Shown here: one piece after another, positions 1 through 5,592 of the stretch
How positions within the stretch are numbered: the first letter of the stretch is position 1
Layout of the letters: each line of letters opens with the position of its first letter
NCBI GenBank assembly: GCA_013203565.1
Contig: JABMPZ010000069.1
Coordinates: forward strand, 1-12,821
Length of the DNA stretch: 12,821 nucleotides
Source of the DNA: Parcubacteria group bacterium
Lineage (GTDB): Bacteria > Patescibacteriota > Minisyncoccia > Minisyncoccales > CG1-02-41-26
Direction of reading: 5' to 3'
Notes under the pieces: model-generated
What the model was told of the DNA's origin: nothing
What the model saw: the letters and a program-made list of their open reading frames with translations, nothing else
Databases searched by the model: none
Translations under genes and position numbers: made by a program

Positions 1-150
1 AACTTTATCTTTGCCTGTATAAAATGGATGACACTTACCGCAAACTTCTGTTTCTATAATTTCTTTAGTTGAGCCAACTTCAAAACTGGCCCCGCAAGCG
101 CAGTGAACCTTACAATTCGGATAATATGTTGGATGGATGTCTTTCTTCAT
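1..150 (-). CDS. rpmE: 50S ribosomal protein L31, C-terminus cut by window edge
   Basis: The first 50 residues of L31 are visible, starting MKKDIHPTYY and running to CHPFYTGKDKV; the rest lies before base 1. L31 belongs to the large ribosomal subunit and helps bridge the two subunits. The zinc-binding (C+) form is indicated by two cysteine groups, C-x-x-x-C-x-C in the N-terminal part and C-x-x-C just before HPFYTGK, the most conserved motif of the family. The ATG at 150 is chosen because it begins the family's usual MKKDIHP. No clear Shine-Dalgarno is seen. It is divergent from the release factor gene. About 100 bases upstream lies a second, diverged copy of the gene's first seven codons. Confidence 0.95.
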   Translation of the reverse strand, partial: MKKDIHPTYYPNCKVHCACGASFEVGSTKEIIETEVCGKCHPFYTGKDKV

Positions 151-184
151 AATAACCTAGATATTTACCACAAATAATTTGCTT

Positions 185-256
185 TCAAGATATATTGGAT
201 TCTCGGCACGCTCGTGCCCAGCTCCAGCAGGAGCTAGGGTAAATGTCTTTTTTCAT
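185..256 (-). pseudogene. Diverged copy of the rpmE start, now a 23-codon upstream ORF
   Basis: On the minus strand an ATG at 256 opens a 23-residue frame that begins MKKDIYP, nearly the MKKDIHP of rpmE at 150. The similarity includes the upstream bases GTTATTATGAA and ends after about seven codons. The frame then runs into two hairpin sequences and stops at a TGA (185-187). I see a duplicated rpmE 5' end separated from the real gene by hairpin-rich DNA, probably a trace of insertion or partial duplication. Whether the short frame is translated, for example as a leader peptide for rpmE, cannot be told from sequence. Confidence 0.6.
205..235. repeat. Two adjacent short hairpins upstream of rpmE
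   Basis: The first hairpin pairs GGCACG (205-210) with CGTGCC (213-218). It differs by one central base from the CGATCG palindrome at 7975-7992 (GGGCACGATCGTGCCC), so it may be a decayed member of that family. The second pairs AGCTCC (220-225) with GGAGCT (230-235) around a four-base loop, AGCA on the plus strand and TGCT on the minus strand. Both lie inside the short frame that resembles the rpmE start. Confidence 0.65.
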
Positions 257-324
257 AATAACTATAAAAAACTGATACCAATATTGTATCAATATGTTTG
301 ATATATTAATATAACAAAAAACAG

Positions 325-353
325 TTGAAAAATCAAGTAAAAAATGCTATATT
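325..353 (+). promoter_or_regulatory. Sigma70-type promoter for the release factor gene
   Basis: TTGAAA at 325-330 and TATATT at 348-353 are separated by 17 bases, a near-ideal housekeeping promoter in an AT-rich stretch. The predicted transcript start is near 360, just where the two-hairpin element (359-432) begins, so that element would form the 5' leader of the prfA message. The rest of 257-358 is AT-rich with no other feature that I can support. Confidence 0.65.
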
Positions 354-358
354 CATAT

Positions 359-432
359 AATAAGAACCTGTGAGTGATTACACTCACAGAACCTTGAAAT
401 CGGCAAGGTATAAATGTATATTCCGATTATAA
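359..432 (+). repeat. Two-hairpin element, copy A, in the prfA leader
   Basis: Order of parts: AATAAGAACCT, a 9-bp hairpin (CTGTGAGTG 368-376 with CACTCACAG 381-389, loop ATTA), AGAACCTTG, then AATCGG (398-403) pairing with CCGATT (423-428) around a TATAAATGTATA-like loop, ending GATTATAA. Copy B at 1199-1268 keeps the single-stranded parts and the outer stem but has a completely different first hairpin sequence that still pairs. CCTTG (392-396) could instead pair with CAAGG (404-408), an alternative to the second hairpin. It could be a mobile repeat, a regulatory leader, or both. Confidence 0.7.
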
Positions 433-444
433 CCTAAATATTTT

Positions 445-1173
445 ATGCAGTCAATAACAATAGAGATACGGGCAGGCGCAGGTGGCGATGAAGCTGCTAT
501 CTTTGCTTTAGATCTATACAAAATGTACAGCAAGTATGCACTTAACCAAGGATGGGAAATAAAGAAAATTGATTCAAATCCAATTGGTATTGGTGGCATC
601 AAACAAACTACTTTCCAAATTAAAGGAGAGGGTGTTTTTGATAAATTAAAAAACGAAGGTGGCGTGCATCGTGTTCAACGAGTGCCTAAGACCGAAAAAA
701 ACAACCGCATCCATACCTCAACCGCTTCAGTGGCTATTTTACAAAAAGGTGAAGAGGCCTCTGTAGATATTAACCCAAATGATTTAAGATACGACTATTT
801 CTGTTCTTCAGGCAAGGGTGGGCAAAATGTTAACAAAAGACAAACTGCTATCCGTATTACCCATGTTCCTTCAGGTGAAGTAGCTACTTCACAAACCCAA
901 CGAAACTTAGAACAAAACAAACAAACTGCCATAGCTGTGCTTAAAGCTCGTTTATTGGCAAAAGCACAAGGCAAAAAATCAGATGCAGTTAAAGAAGACA
1001 GACAATCTCAAATTGGTACTGCAGATAGAAGCGAAAAAATCCGAACTTACAACTTCCCTCAAGATAGAATCACTGACCATAGAATAAATAAATCATTCCA
1101 TAATATAGAGAAAATAATGGACGGGAAAATAGACAAAATGATAAAAACCCTCCAACAAAACTTAAACAACTAA
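445..1173 (+). CDS. prfA: RF1-type peptide chain release factor lacking N-terminal domain 1
   Basis: Class I release factors read the stop codon in the ribosomal A site and release the nascent protein. This 242-residue protein begins at the conserved SITIEIRAGAGGDEAA block that opens domain 2. The stop-codon tripeptide has the RF1 P-x-T form (PKT, residues 81-83, within HRVQRVPKTE), implying UAA/UAG reading. The catalytic GGQ is at 125-127 (GKGGQNVN), and the C-terminal RTYNFPQ.R.TDHRIN block is intact. Bacterial RF1 is usually about 360 residues; the missing ~110 form domain 1. An in-frame TAA at 430-432 and the leader repeat just upstream rule out a longer start nearby, so ATG 445 is taken. 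A domain-1-less paralogue such as RF-H is a less likely alternative, because the domain 2-4 motifs are standard RF1. Confidence 0.85.
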   Translation: MQSITIEIRAGAGGDEAAIFALDLYKMYSKYALNQGWEIKKIDSNPIGIGGIKQTTFQIKGEGVFDKLKNEGGVHRVQRVPKTEKNNRIHTSTASVAILQKGEEASVDINPNDLRYDYFCSSGKGGQNVNKRQTAIRITHVPSGEVATSQTQRNLEQNKQTAIAVLKARLLAKAQGKKSDAVKEDRQSQIGTADRSEKIRTYNFPQDRITDHRINKSFHNIEKIMDGKIDKMIKTLQQNLNN

Positions 1174-1184
1174 ATATATATAAC

Positions 1185-1297
1185 AAAAAATGTCGCTAAA
1201 TAAGAACCTCGCCTGCTGGCGAGAACCTTGTAATCGCCAAAGTATAAATATATATTATTCGATTATAAGACGATCGTCATATTTAGCGACATTTTTT
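1185..1297. repeat. Interrupted CGATCG palindrome after prfA, possible terminator
   Basis: A perfect 18-bp inverted repeat (1185-1202 with 1280-1297; left arm AAAAAATGTCGCTAAATA) encloses element copy B. The right side also keeps the palindrome centre GACGATCGTC (1269-1278). Deleting 1203-1268 and restoring one T gives a single continuous palindrome centred on CGATCG and very like the one at 10806-10843. The A and T runs at its ends fit a bidirectional terminator for prfA, though the stem now holds a 77-base loop. Confidence 0.7.
1199..1268 (+). repeat. Two-hairpin element, copy B, inside a palindrome
   Basis: Same plan as copy A: AATAAGAACCT, hairpin CTCGCC (1208-1213) with GGCGAG (1218-1223) around loop TGCT, AGAACCTTG, then AATCG (1232-1236) pairing with CGATT (1260-1264), ending GATTATAA. 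Conserved spacers combined with different but still paired stems indicate that the fold is under selection, or is copied as a unit. The copy interrupts the CGATCG palindrome at 1185-1297 off centre. No flanking target duplication is visible. Confidence 0.7.
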
Positions 1298-1298
1298 A

Positions 1299-1336
1299 TT
1301 CGGACAAACGGTCACGATCGTGACCGTTTGTCCGAA
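1299..1336. repeat. 38-bp perfect palindrome centred on CGATCG
   Basis: Every base from 1299 to 1336 pairs with its mirror; the half-arm includes CGGACAAACGGTCACGATCG. It lies between the convergent prfA and lytic transglycosylase genes. There is no T-run directly after it on either strand, so a classical intrinsic terminator is not well supported. It shares GACAAACGG with the palindrome at 2841-2880. Confidence 0.9.
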
Positions 1337-1345
1337 ATTAAAATA

Positions 1346-2812
1346 TTAAAAAATCAATGATTGGCAACTTGCTGACATTGCTCCTTTATCCATATATTGC
1401 TGTATGCAGTCAGATGCTCTCATTACTGGAACTCCGTAGTTACTTTTACACCAACTTGAAGTACATCCAAAATATTTCAAAGCAGAATAAATTTCTGTTT
1501 CATAAGTTTGTTTACCTGCTCCCTTTCTTTTTAAGAAAAACCCATTTGCTAAAAATGCATCTCTTACATTCCAAGGATTAGCTGGAATATCTCCAGTTGC
1601 TTTTTCTATCTCCTCCTTATACTCCATCCATGTTGAAGGTATAAACTGTGCTGGACCCATTGCCCCTCCATAGCCAAAGTATTCCCCATTTCTTACCATA
1701 CAACAAGACACAGGTGTATTAAAGGCATCTGTCTTAAGTTTTAATGCGCTATTCAAGCTTTTAATAATAGACAAGAATGGCTCAACATCACGACTTGCCT
1801 TCATTGTTCTTGGGGCTTTGTTGCCTGTTTTAATATAAATACCATCGCCATTTTTGGTATTCTTTAGATAGCATCCTCCCAACACTTTTCCTATCCTTGT
1901 TTCTTGCCACATAATTGCTAAAGAAAATGCAGCTCTAACTCCTGTACTTTTTGAAATATCTTTTGCTATTTGAACAGCATCTTCAAACTTAATACCACCT
2001 TCCGGCACTTCAATCATTTCAAATAACAAACTGCCAATCTTGCTTGCTAACTCCTCGGTTTCAGCTTTTTCTTTTAGATATTTTTGATATTCTTGTTCAG
2101 TAAGATTCAAAAGATTTTGCTGTTCTTGTTTCTTTTTTGAACTTTCCTGTTTTTGAAGGTCTTGGATAATAACAAAATTTTTCAAATCATCTTGTTCCGC
2201 ATCCATTGAAACTTTCTGGTCTTCTAAATCCAATTTCAATCCACGAATATTTTTCAAAAATTCTTGAGCATTGCCATTCAAAGCATCAAGAGCTACCATA
2301 TTATCAAAAAAGTCAGACATTGTTCTTTCTCCAAGTAATATCTCTACAATTGATTTGCGATCTTCTATGTATCTTAACTCAAGAAGGTTTTCTAATTTAT
2401 CTCTTGTTCCTTTTATTTCATTATCTGTCTTACTTATTGATACCTTAGTATCGTCAATCTGCAATCCCAAATCCTTTATCATTATATTACCCTGCTGAAT
2501 CTGATAATCAAAACTCTTTATCTTGTTCTGGAAAATAGAAACAGTATTAGCAAGAGTATTTTTCTCTGCTTCTGTTTTAGTAATATCGCCCTGTAACTCA
2601 TCACTTTTTTTCTCATAATATCCTTTGCACTTTTCTAACAACGCCCTATATGCGTCTTCTGAAAGAGAGGACTCACTTTTTTCAATCCTTGTCCACTCAC
2701 ATTCAACAGCTAAATCATCTTCAGCCAGAATATATTGGTTGAAATAAAAAAAAGATAGCAAAAAAATAGCTATCAAAGATGAAAAGAATATTTTTGAAAA
2801 ACTAAAAGACAT
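1346..2812 (-). CDS. Secreted coiled-coil protein with C-terminal lytic transglycosylase domain
   Basis: The 488-residue protein opens with a signal peptide or membrane anchor (a hydrophobic run over about residues 8-30, with possible cleavage after YILA). About residues 45-265 are a long, charged, Lys/Glu/Gln-rich coiled coil like those of PcsB/CwlO/EnvC-type cell wall proteins. The C-terminal half looks like an MltB-like soluble lytic transglycosylase (SLT_2/GH103 type), with candidate catalytic Glu304 in MWQETRIG and GAMGPAQFIPSTW at 383-395. The expected role is cutting peptidoglycan outside the membrane, with the coiled coil controlling or positioning the enzyme. Nine cysteines (C38, C62, C314, C370, C371, C450, C455, C469, C483) suggest disulfides in the exported part. 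Start ATG 2812 gives a good signal peptide. It lies downstream of rplY with a palindrome between them. The assignment rests on motif recall, not a search. Confidence 0.8.
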   Translation of the reverse strand: MSFSFSKIFFSSLIAIFLLSFFYFNQYILAEDDLAVECEWTRIEKSESSLSEDAYRALLEKCKGYYEKKSDELQGDITKTEAEKNTLANTVSIFQNKIKSFDYQIQQGNIMIKDLGLQIDDTKVSISKTDNEIKGTRDKLENLLELRYIEDRKSIVEILLGERTMSDFFDNMVALDALNGNAQEFLKNIRGLKLDLEDQKVSMDAEQDDLKNFVIIQDLQKQESSKKKQEQQNLLNLTEQEYQKYLKEKAETEELASKIGSLLFEMIEVPEGGIKFEDAVQIAKDISKSTGVRAAFSLAIMWQETRIGKVLGGCYLKNTKNGDGIYIKTGNKAPRTMKASRDVEPFLSIIKSLNSALKLKTDAFNTPVSCCMVRNGEYFGYGGAMGPAQFIPSTWMEYKEEIEKATGDIPANPWNVRDAFLANGFFLKRKGAGKQTYETEIYSALKYFGCTSSWCKSNYGVPVMRASDCIQQYMDKGAMSASCQSLIF

Positions 2813-2840
2813 TGGAAACTAATTTATTTAACGAAACTAA

Positions 2841-2880
2841 TTCGCGACAAACGGGAGCGATCGCTCCCGTTTGTCGCGAA
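2841..2880. repeat. 40-bp perfect palindrome centred on GCGATCGC
   Basis: Bases 2841-2880 are a perfect palindrome with half-arm TTCGCGACAAACGGGAGCGA. On the minus-strand transcript it starts 4 nt after the rplY stop and ends 28 nt before the start of the transglycosylase gene. A hairpin here could stop or process the message, but no U-run follows it. Confidence 0.9.
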
Positions 2881-2884
2881 AGAT

Positions 2885-3586
2885 TTACTCTTTGTTTTCT
2901 TTTTTATCCTGTTTTTTATCCTCTTTTTTATCCTCTTTTTTGTTTTCTTCCTGATCAGATTGTTCTTGACCTTCCTCACCTTCGGCTGTTTCTTCACCCT
3001 CGGCTGTCTCCTCTGTTACTACTGGCTCTTCTTCTTTTTCTTCTTTCTGAGGTACTACTAAGGCAACTATATCATCTGCATCTCTTAAGACCTCTATACC
3101 TTCTGAAAAAGATAAGTCCTTAACATGTATTCTATCTTCAAACTTATTAAGTTTATCTATATTAACTATAATCTCTCTTGGCAAATCATGAGCCAAACCC
3201 TTAACATGAATATTCTGCATCTCTCTTACTAAAATACCACCTAAATCTTTTACAGCTAATGACTCACCCTCAAATACTAATGGTATTTCTGATTCAACCT
3301 TCTTTGTAGTTGATGGTTTATAGAAATCAATATGTATAAAATCACCTGATACAGGATCACGAGCAATTTGATGAATTAAAACCTCATGTTTGTCTTTGCC
3401 TACTTCTAATGTAATTAAAGAACTCTCCCCTGCTTCAGTATGTGCTTCAATAAAGTCCTTTTCTGATATCTCAATGGATTCATTTTTTATACCCTCTCCA
3501 TATAGGACAGCAGGCAAAATACCTTCCTTTCTTAAGGAATCATTTTGCTTACCAAATTTCTCTCGTTTTTTTGCTTTAAGTAACAT
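2885..3586 (-). CDS. rplY: 50S ribosomal protein L25 (Ctc/TL5 type)
   Basis: L25 binds 5S rRNA in the large subunit. Residues 1-90 match the L25 fold (KAKKREKFGK, then GILPAVLYGEG, and HQIARDPVSGDFIHIDFYK). Residues 95-190 form the extra Ctc/TL5 domain (PLVFEGES.AVKDLGGIL, then DLPREIIVNIDKL), giving the long form. A low-complexity tail of Glu, Lys, Gln and Asp follows to residue 233; such tails are common in long-form L25. I chose ATG 3586 (MLLKAKKRE): a longer frame to 3631 exists, but its extra codons are read through the palindrome at 3607-3640 and look accidental. No clear Shine-Dalgarno is seen. Confidence 0.93.
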   Translation of the reverse strand: MLLKAKKREKFGKQNDSLRKEGILPAVLYGEGIKNESIEISEKDFIEAHTEAGESSLITLEVGKDKHEVLIHQIARDPVSGDFIHIDFYKPSTTKKVESEIPLVFEGESLAVKDLGGILVREMQNIHVKGLAHDLPREIIVNIDKLNKFEDRIHVKDLSFSEGIEVLRDADDIVALVVPQKEEKEEEPVVTEETAEGEETAEGEEGQEQSDQEENKKEDKKEDKKQDKKENKE

Positions 3587-3606
3587 AATAATTAAAAATT
3601 CACTGC

Positions 3607-3640
3607 TAATAGATTTTGAGCGATCGCTCAAAATCTATTA
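3607..3640. repeat. 34-bp perfect palindrome centred on GCGATCGC
   Basis: Bases 3607-3640 are perfectly self-complementary, half-arm TAATAGATTTTGAGCGA. It sits between the ferredoxin stop and the L25 start, about 21 nt upstream of ATG 3586. Its outer arms are AT-rich and unlike those of the other palindromes; only the centre is shared. Confidence 0.9.
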
Positions 3641-3678
3641 CAACAAATAATTCATATAATAATTTGTGATCAGGTTTA

Positions 3679-3873
3679 TTATTTAAGCTTTATAGCTTGG
3701 ACTGGACAGGATTCCTCTGCCTCTTTGGCGCATTTTATATCCTTGTCTGATAATTCGCCTGTTTTACCCTTTTTTACTCGGGACTTGCCATCGTGCAACT
3801 CAAATATATCTTGACAAGTTGTTTCACAAACATCGCAACCAATACATTCTTCTTTGTTTATTGTAACTTTCAT
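3679..3873 (-). CDS. Ferredoxin, single [4Fe-4S] type
   Basis: A 64-residue electron carrier of the small thermophile-type ferredoxins (as in Thermotoga and Pyrococcus). The cluster ligands are C10, C13 and C16 in CIGCDVC plus the late cysteine of ESCPVQAI. Two further cysteines (C20 and the one in DIKCAKEAEES) match positions that form a disulfide or extra ligand in that family. The family usually has Cys-Pro after the first motif; here it is Cys-Gln (TTCQDIF). The start MKVTINKEECIG is typical. It follows the PfkB-type kinase gene across a G-rich repeat. No partner oxidoreductase is in view, so its redox partner is unknown. Confidence 0.92.
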   Translation of the reverse strand: MKVTINKEECIGCDVCETTCQDIFELHDGKSRVKKGKTGELSDKDIKCAKEAEESCPVQAIKLK

Positions 3874-3879
3874 ATTTTT

Positions 3880-3933
3880 GGGGGCTTTTTAGGGCGTTTG
3901 GGGAGGTTGGGGCAGTTAGGGAAAGGCTCGGGG
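3880..3933. repeat. G-rich repeat block 1
   Basis: Between the kinase stop and the ferredoxin start the plus strand is a series of G-runs (GGGGGC, GGGCG, GGGGAGGTTGGGG, CAGTTAGGGAAAGG, CTCGGGG). The stretch GGGGAGGTTGGGGCAGTTAG matches block 2 at 8657-8685 with few changes and the reverse strand of block 3. Closely spaced G-runs could form a G-quadruplex on the plus strand. Confidence 0.75.
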
Positions 3934-4926
3934 TTATAAAATACTTTTTGTTATCTTATACTTCTCTACATTAACTCTTGCACCCTTTTTCAATAAACCA
4001 TTTTTAGCACCTATTTCTTGGATGCAGGACTCAGAATTAGCAATACCCATCTGAATAGCATATTCTACATTATTTTTTTCTAAAAGTCCAGCAGTAAAGG
4101 CACTTCCAAAGGCATCTCCTGCTCCTGTCTTCTCTTGCACCTTAATTTCAGGCGATGCCAGAGCATTAAAAACTGATTTTCCATCACAAACTAAAACCCC
4201 TTTATTCCCTTTTGTGATAACAATAATACCTGGGCACATATATCTTAATTCTTTCAATATCTTAATCTCATCATTTTTTGAAATTCCAGTTAACAAAGAG
4301 GCCTCACTCATATTTAATATTAAAACATCAATTAAAGCTAATATCGTGCCTATTCCTTGTTTGCCCATTTTAAGATGTTGACGACTAGGATTAAAAGCCA
4401 CAGATATTTTATTCTCTCTGGCAAATTTTACTATTTCATCTAATAATTCAGCTGTTTGATAATATAGAGGAGCTAAATAGAACCATTTGGTTTTTTTTAT
4501 CTTTGCCCAAGGAACATCTTTTTTTTCTAAAAAATGACATGCACCTTTATAGATAAAAATAGTTCTTTCTTTTGTGCTACTTAGTATAACACTCAAAGCG
4601 GTTTTTGTCTGTGTATCCTTTTTTACAAAATCAGCAAAAACCTTATACTTTTTTAAATCATTCAAAACAACATCTGCCATTGTATCAGTCCCTATTTTAC
4701 CAACATAGGCAGTTCTAAAACCTAAATTAGCAAAAGTACAAGCCGTGTTTGTTCCTCCCCCACCGCTAAAAACAGCAGTGTCATTAACTAAAAGTTTACT
4801 GCCCAATAAAAAACAGAGCCCCCTACCCTCTCCATAGAGCCCTTTTTGAGCAAGACGAAAATTACCCCTGTTGAGCTTCAAAAAAATATCGCTTGTTGCA
4901 GAGCCAAATGTAATAATATCAAACAT
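3934..4926 (-). CDS. PfkB/ribokinase-family carbohydrate or nucleoside kinase
   Basis: The 330-residue length is typical for PfkB sugar and nucleoside kinases, which move a phosphate from ATP to a hydroxyl of the substrate. N-terminal ITFGSATSDIF opens the Rossmann-like fold. GGGGTNTA (55-62) is the first signature glycine region, NMSEAS (205-210) the N-x-x-E magnesium site, and TGAGDAFGSAFTAG (267-280) the second signature with catalytic Asp271 and the anion hole. An inserted segment at about residues 20-50 separates the first strand from the glycine motif. The substrate cannot be read from sequence; ribose, fructose derivatives, adenosine or an ADP-forming activity are all possible. The start lies 7 bases after the HigA-type gene's stop, so the two are probably co-transcribed. 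Confidence 0.85.
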   Translation of the reverse strand: MFDIITFGSATSDIFLKLNRGNFRLAQKGLYGEGRGLCFLLGSKLLVNDTAVFSGGGGTNTACTFANLGFRTAYVGKIGTDTMADVVLNDLKKYKVFADFVKKDTQTKTALSVILSSTKERTIFIYKGACHFLEKKDVPWAKIKKTKWFYLAPLYYQTAELLDEIVKFARENKISVAFNPSRQHLKMGKQGIGTILALIDVLILNMSEASLLTGISKNDEIKILKELRYMCPGIIVITKGNKGVLVCDGKSVFNALASPEIKVQEKTGAGDAFGSAFTAGLLEKNNVEYAIQMGIANSESCIQEIGAKNGLLKKGARVNVEKYKITKSIL

Positions 4927-4933
4927 ATTTTGT

Positions 4934-5221
4934 CTATCTTTGTTCTGTTAGAGAAATTTTTAATTCAGAATCCATGGCATTGGCAAGTTTTTTCAAAAAA
5001 GAAAAACTGGGGTTATAACTACCAGATTCAAAACGAGAAATAGCAGATTGCTTTGTGCCAACTTTCTGAGCTAATTCTTTTTGTGTTAATCCCTTTTCAA
5101 TTCTTTTTTTAATAATTCTTTTAACTAAAAGAAACTCAGGCTCTAACTCTTTGTATGCCTTTTTTATTTCTTCATCTTTAAATAATTCTGTTTTTAGTTG
5201 TTTATATGTCTGCATCTTCAT
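4934..5221 (-). CDS. higA: HigA-type antitoxin, XRE-family helix-turn-helix
   Basis: A 95-residue Cro/C1-type DNA-binding protein with its helix-turn-helix at about residues 44-68 (GLTQKELAQKVGTKQSAISR, then FESG). In the HigBA family it binds and neutralises the toxin and represses its own promoter. It follows the toxin gene, the gene order usual for HigBA. ATG 5221 (MKMQTYK) is preferred; ATG 5215 is also possible, and TTG 5233 is unlikely because it lies within the predicted promoter. A promoter and a 22-bp inverted repeat lie just upstream, so it can be expressed without the toxin. The kinase gene follows after 7 bases. Confidence 0.82.
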   Translation of the reverse strand: MKMQTYKQLKTELFKDEEIKKAYKELEPEFLLVKRIIKKRIEKGLTQKELAQKVGTKQSAISRFESGSYNPSFSFLKKLANAMDSELKISLTEQR

Positions 5222-5231
5222 ATATACATCC

Positions 5232-5259
5232 AATATAACATATCCGTTATATTAGTCAA
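5232..5259 (-). promoter_or_regulatory. Internal higA promoter overlapping an inverted-repeat operator
   Basis: On the minus strand TTGACT (complement of 5254-5259) and TATATT (complement of 5232-5237) are 16 bases apart. Within this promoter AATATAAC (5232-5239) and GTTATATT (5246-5253) form an 8-bp inverted repeat with a 6-base spacer, well placed for a dimeric XRE repressor to block polymerase. The -35 overlaps the toxin stop codon (5252-5254). An antitoxin-only promoter inside the operon would let the antitoxin be made in excess. Confidence 0.6.
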
Positions 5260-5560
5260 GAGCTTTCATTTTTTGAATTGCTATATTAATTTCTTTACGA
5301 GGGATTTTTTGAGATTTCTTTATAAAACCATGCAATAAAACAATCTCAGTACCACGAAAAATATAAAATATACGAACCTCTTGACTACCTCTAGTGCGAA
5401 GTTCAAAAAGATTCTTTGTTATTTTTCTGCTATGTGGTAATTTTAAGTTGTGACCAAATAGTTCAAGTAAATCAATAGCTCGTAATACTTTAGCAATTGT
5501 GCTTTTTTCTAATGACTTAATGAATTTTTCCAAAGAATTATCAAAAATTCTAATCTGCAT
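5252..5560 (-). CDS. higB: HigB-type toxin, RelE/ParE superfamily
   Basis: A 102-residue protein of the phage-derived Gp49-like/HigB family. HigB toxins are ribosome-dependent mRNA endonucleases that slow growth when free of antitoxin. The family pattern is clear in LFELRTRGSQEVRIFYIFRG followed by LLHGFIKKSQKIPRKEI. Basic residues in these segments (R and K of ELR, VRIFY and HGFIKK) are typical of the active surface. Start ATG 5560 has a short AAGG just upstream. It begins 32 bases after the ppsA stop, so it may partly be transcribed from upstream. The downstream XRE gene makes a complete toxin-antitoxin pair. Confidence 0.85.
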   Translation of the reverse strand: MQIRIFDNSLEKFIKSLEKSTIAKVLRAIDLLELFGHNLKLPHSRKITKNLFELRTRGSQEVRIFYIFRGTEIVLLHGFIKKSQKIPRKEINIAIQKMKALD

Positions 5561-5592
5561 ACCTTTTTAATAACACACTTACTATCTGTAAC

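Noticed and set aside
1299..3640. All CGATCG palindromes as ordinary intrinsic terminators
   Set aside because: Those at 1299-1336, 2841-2880 and 3607-3640 have no T-run after the stem on the relevant strand, and two lie just upstream of gene starts. Only the ones at 1185-1297 and 10806-10843 have suitable T-runs.
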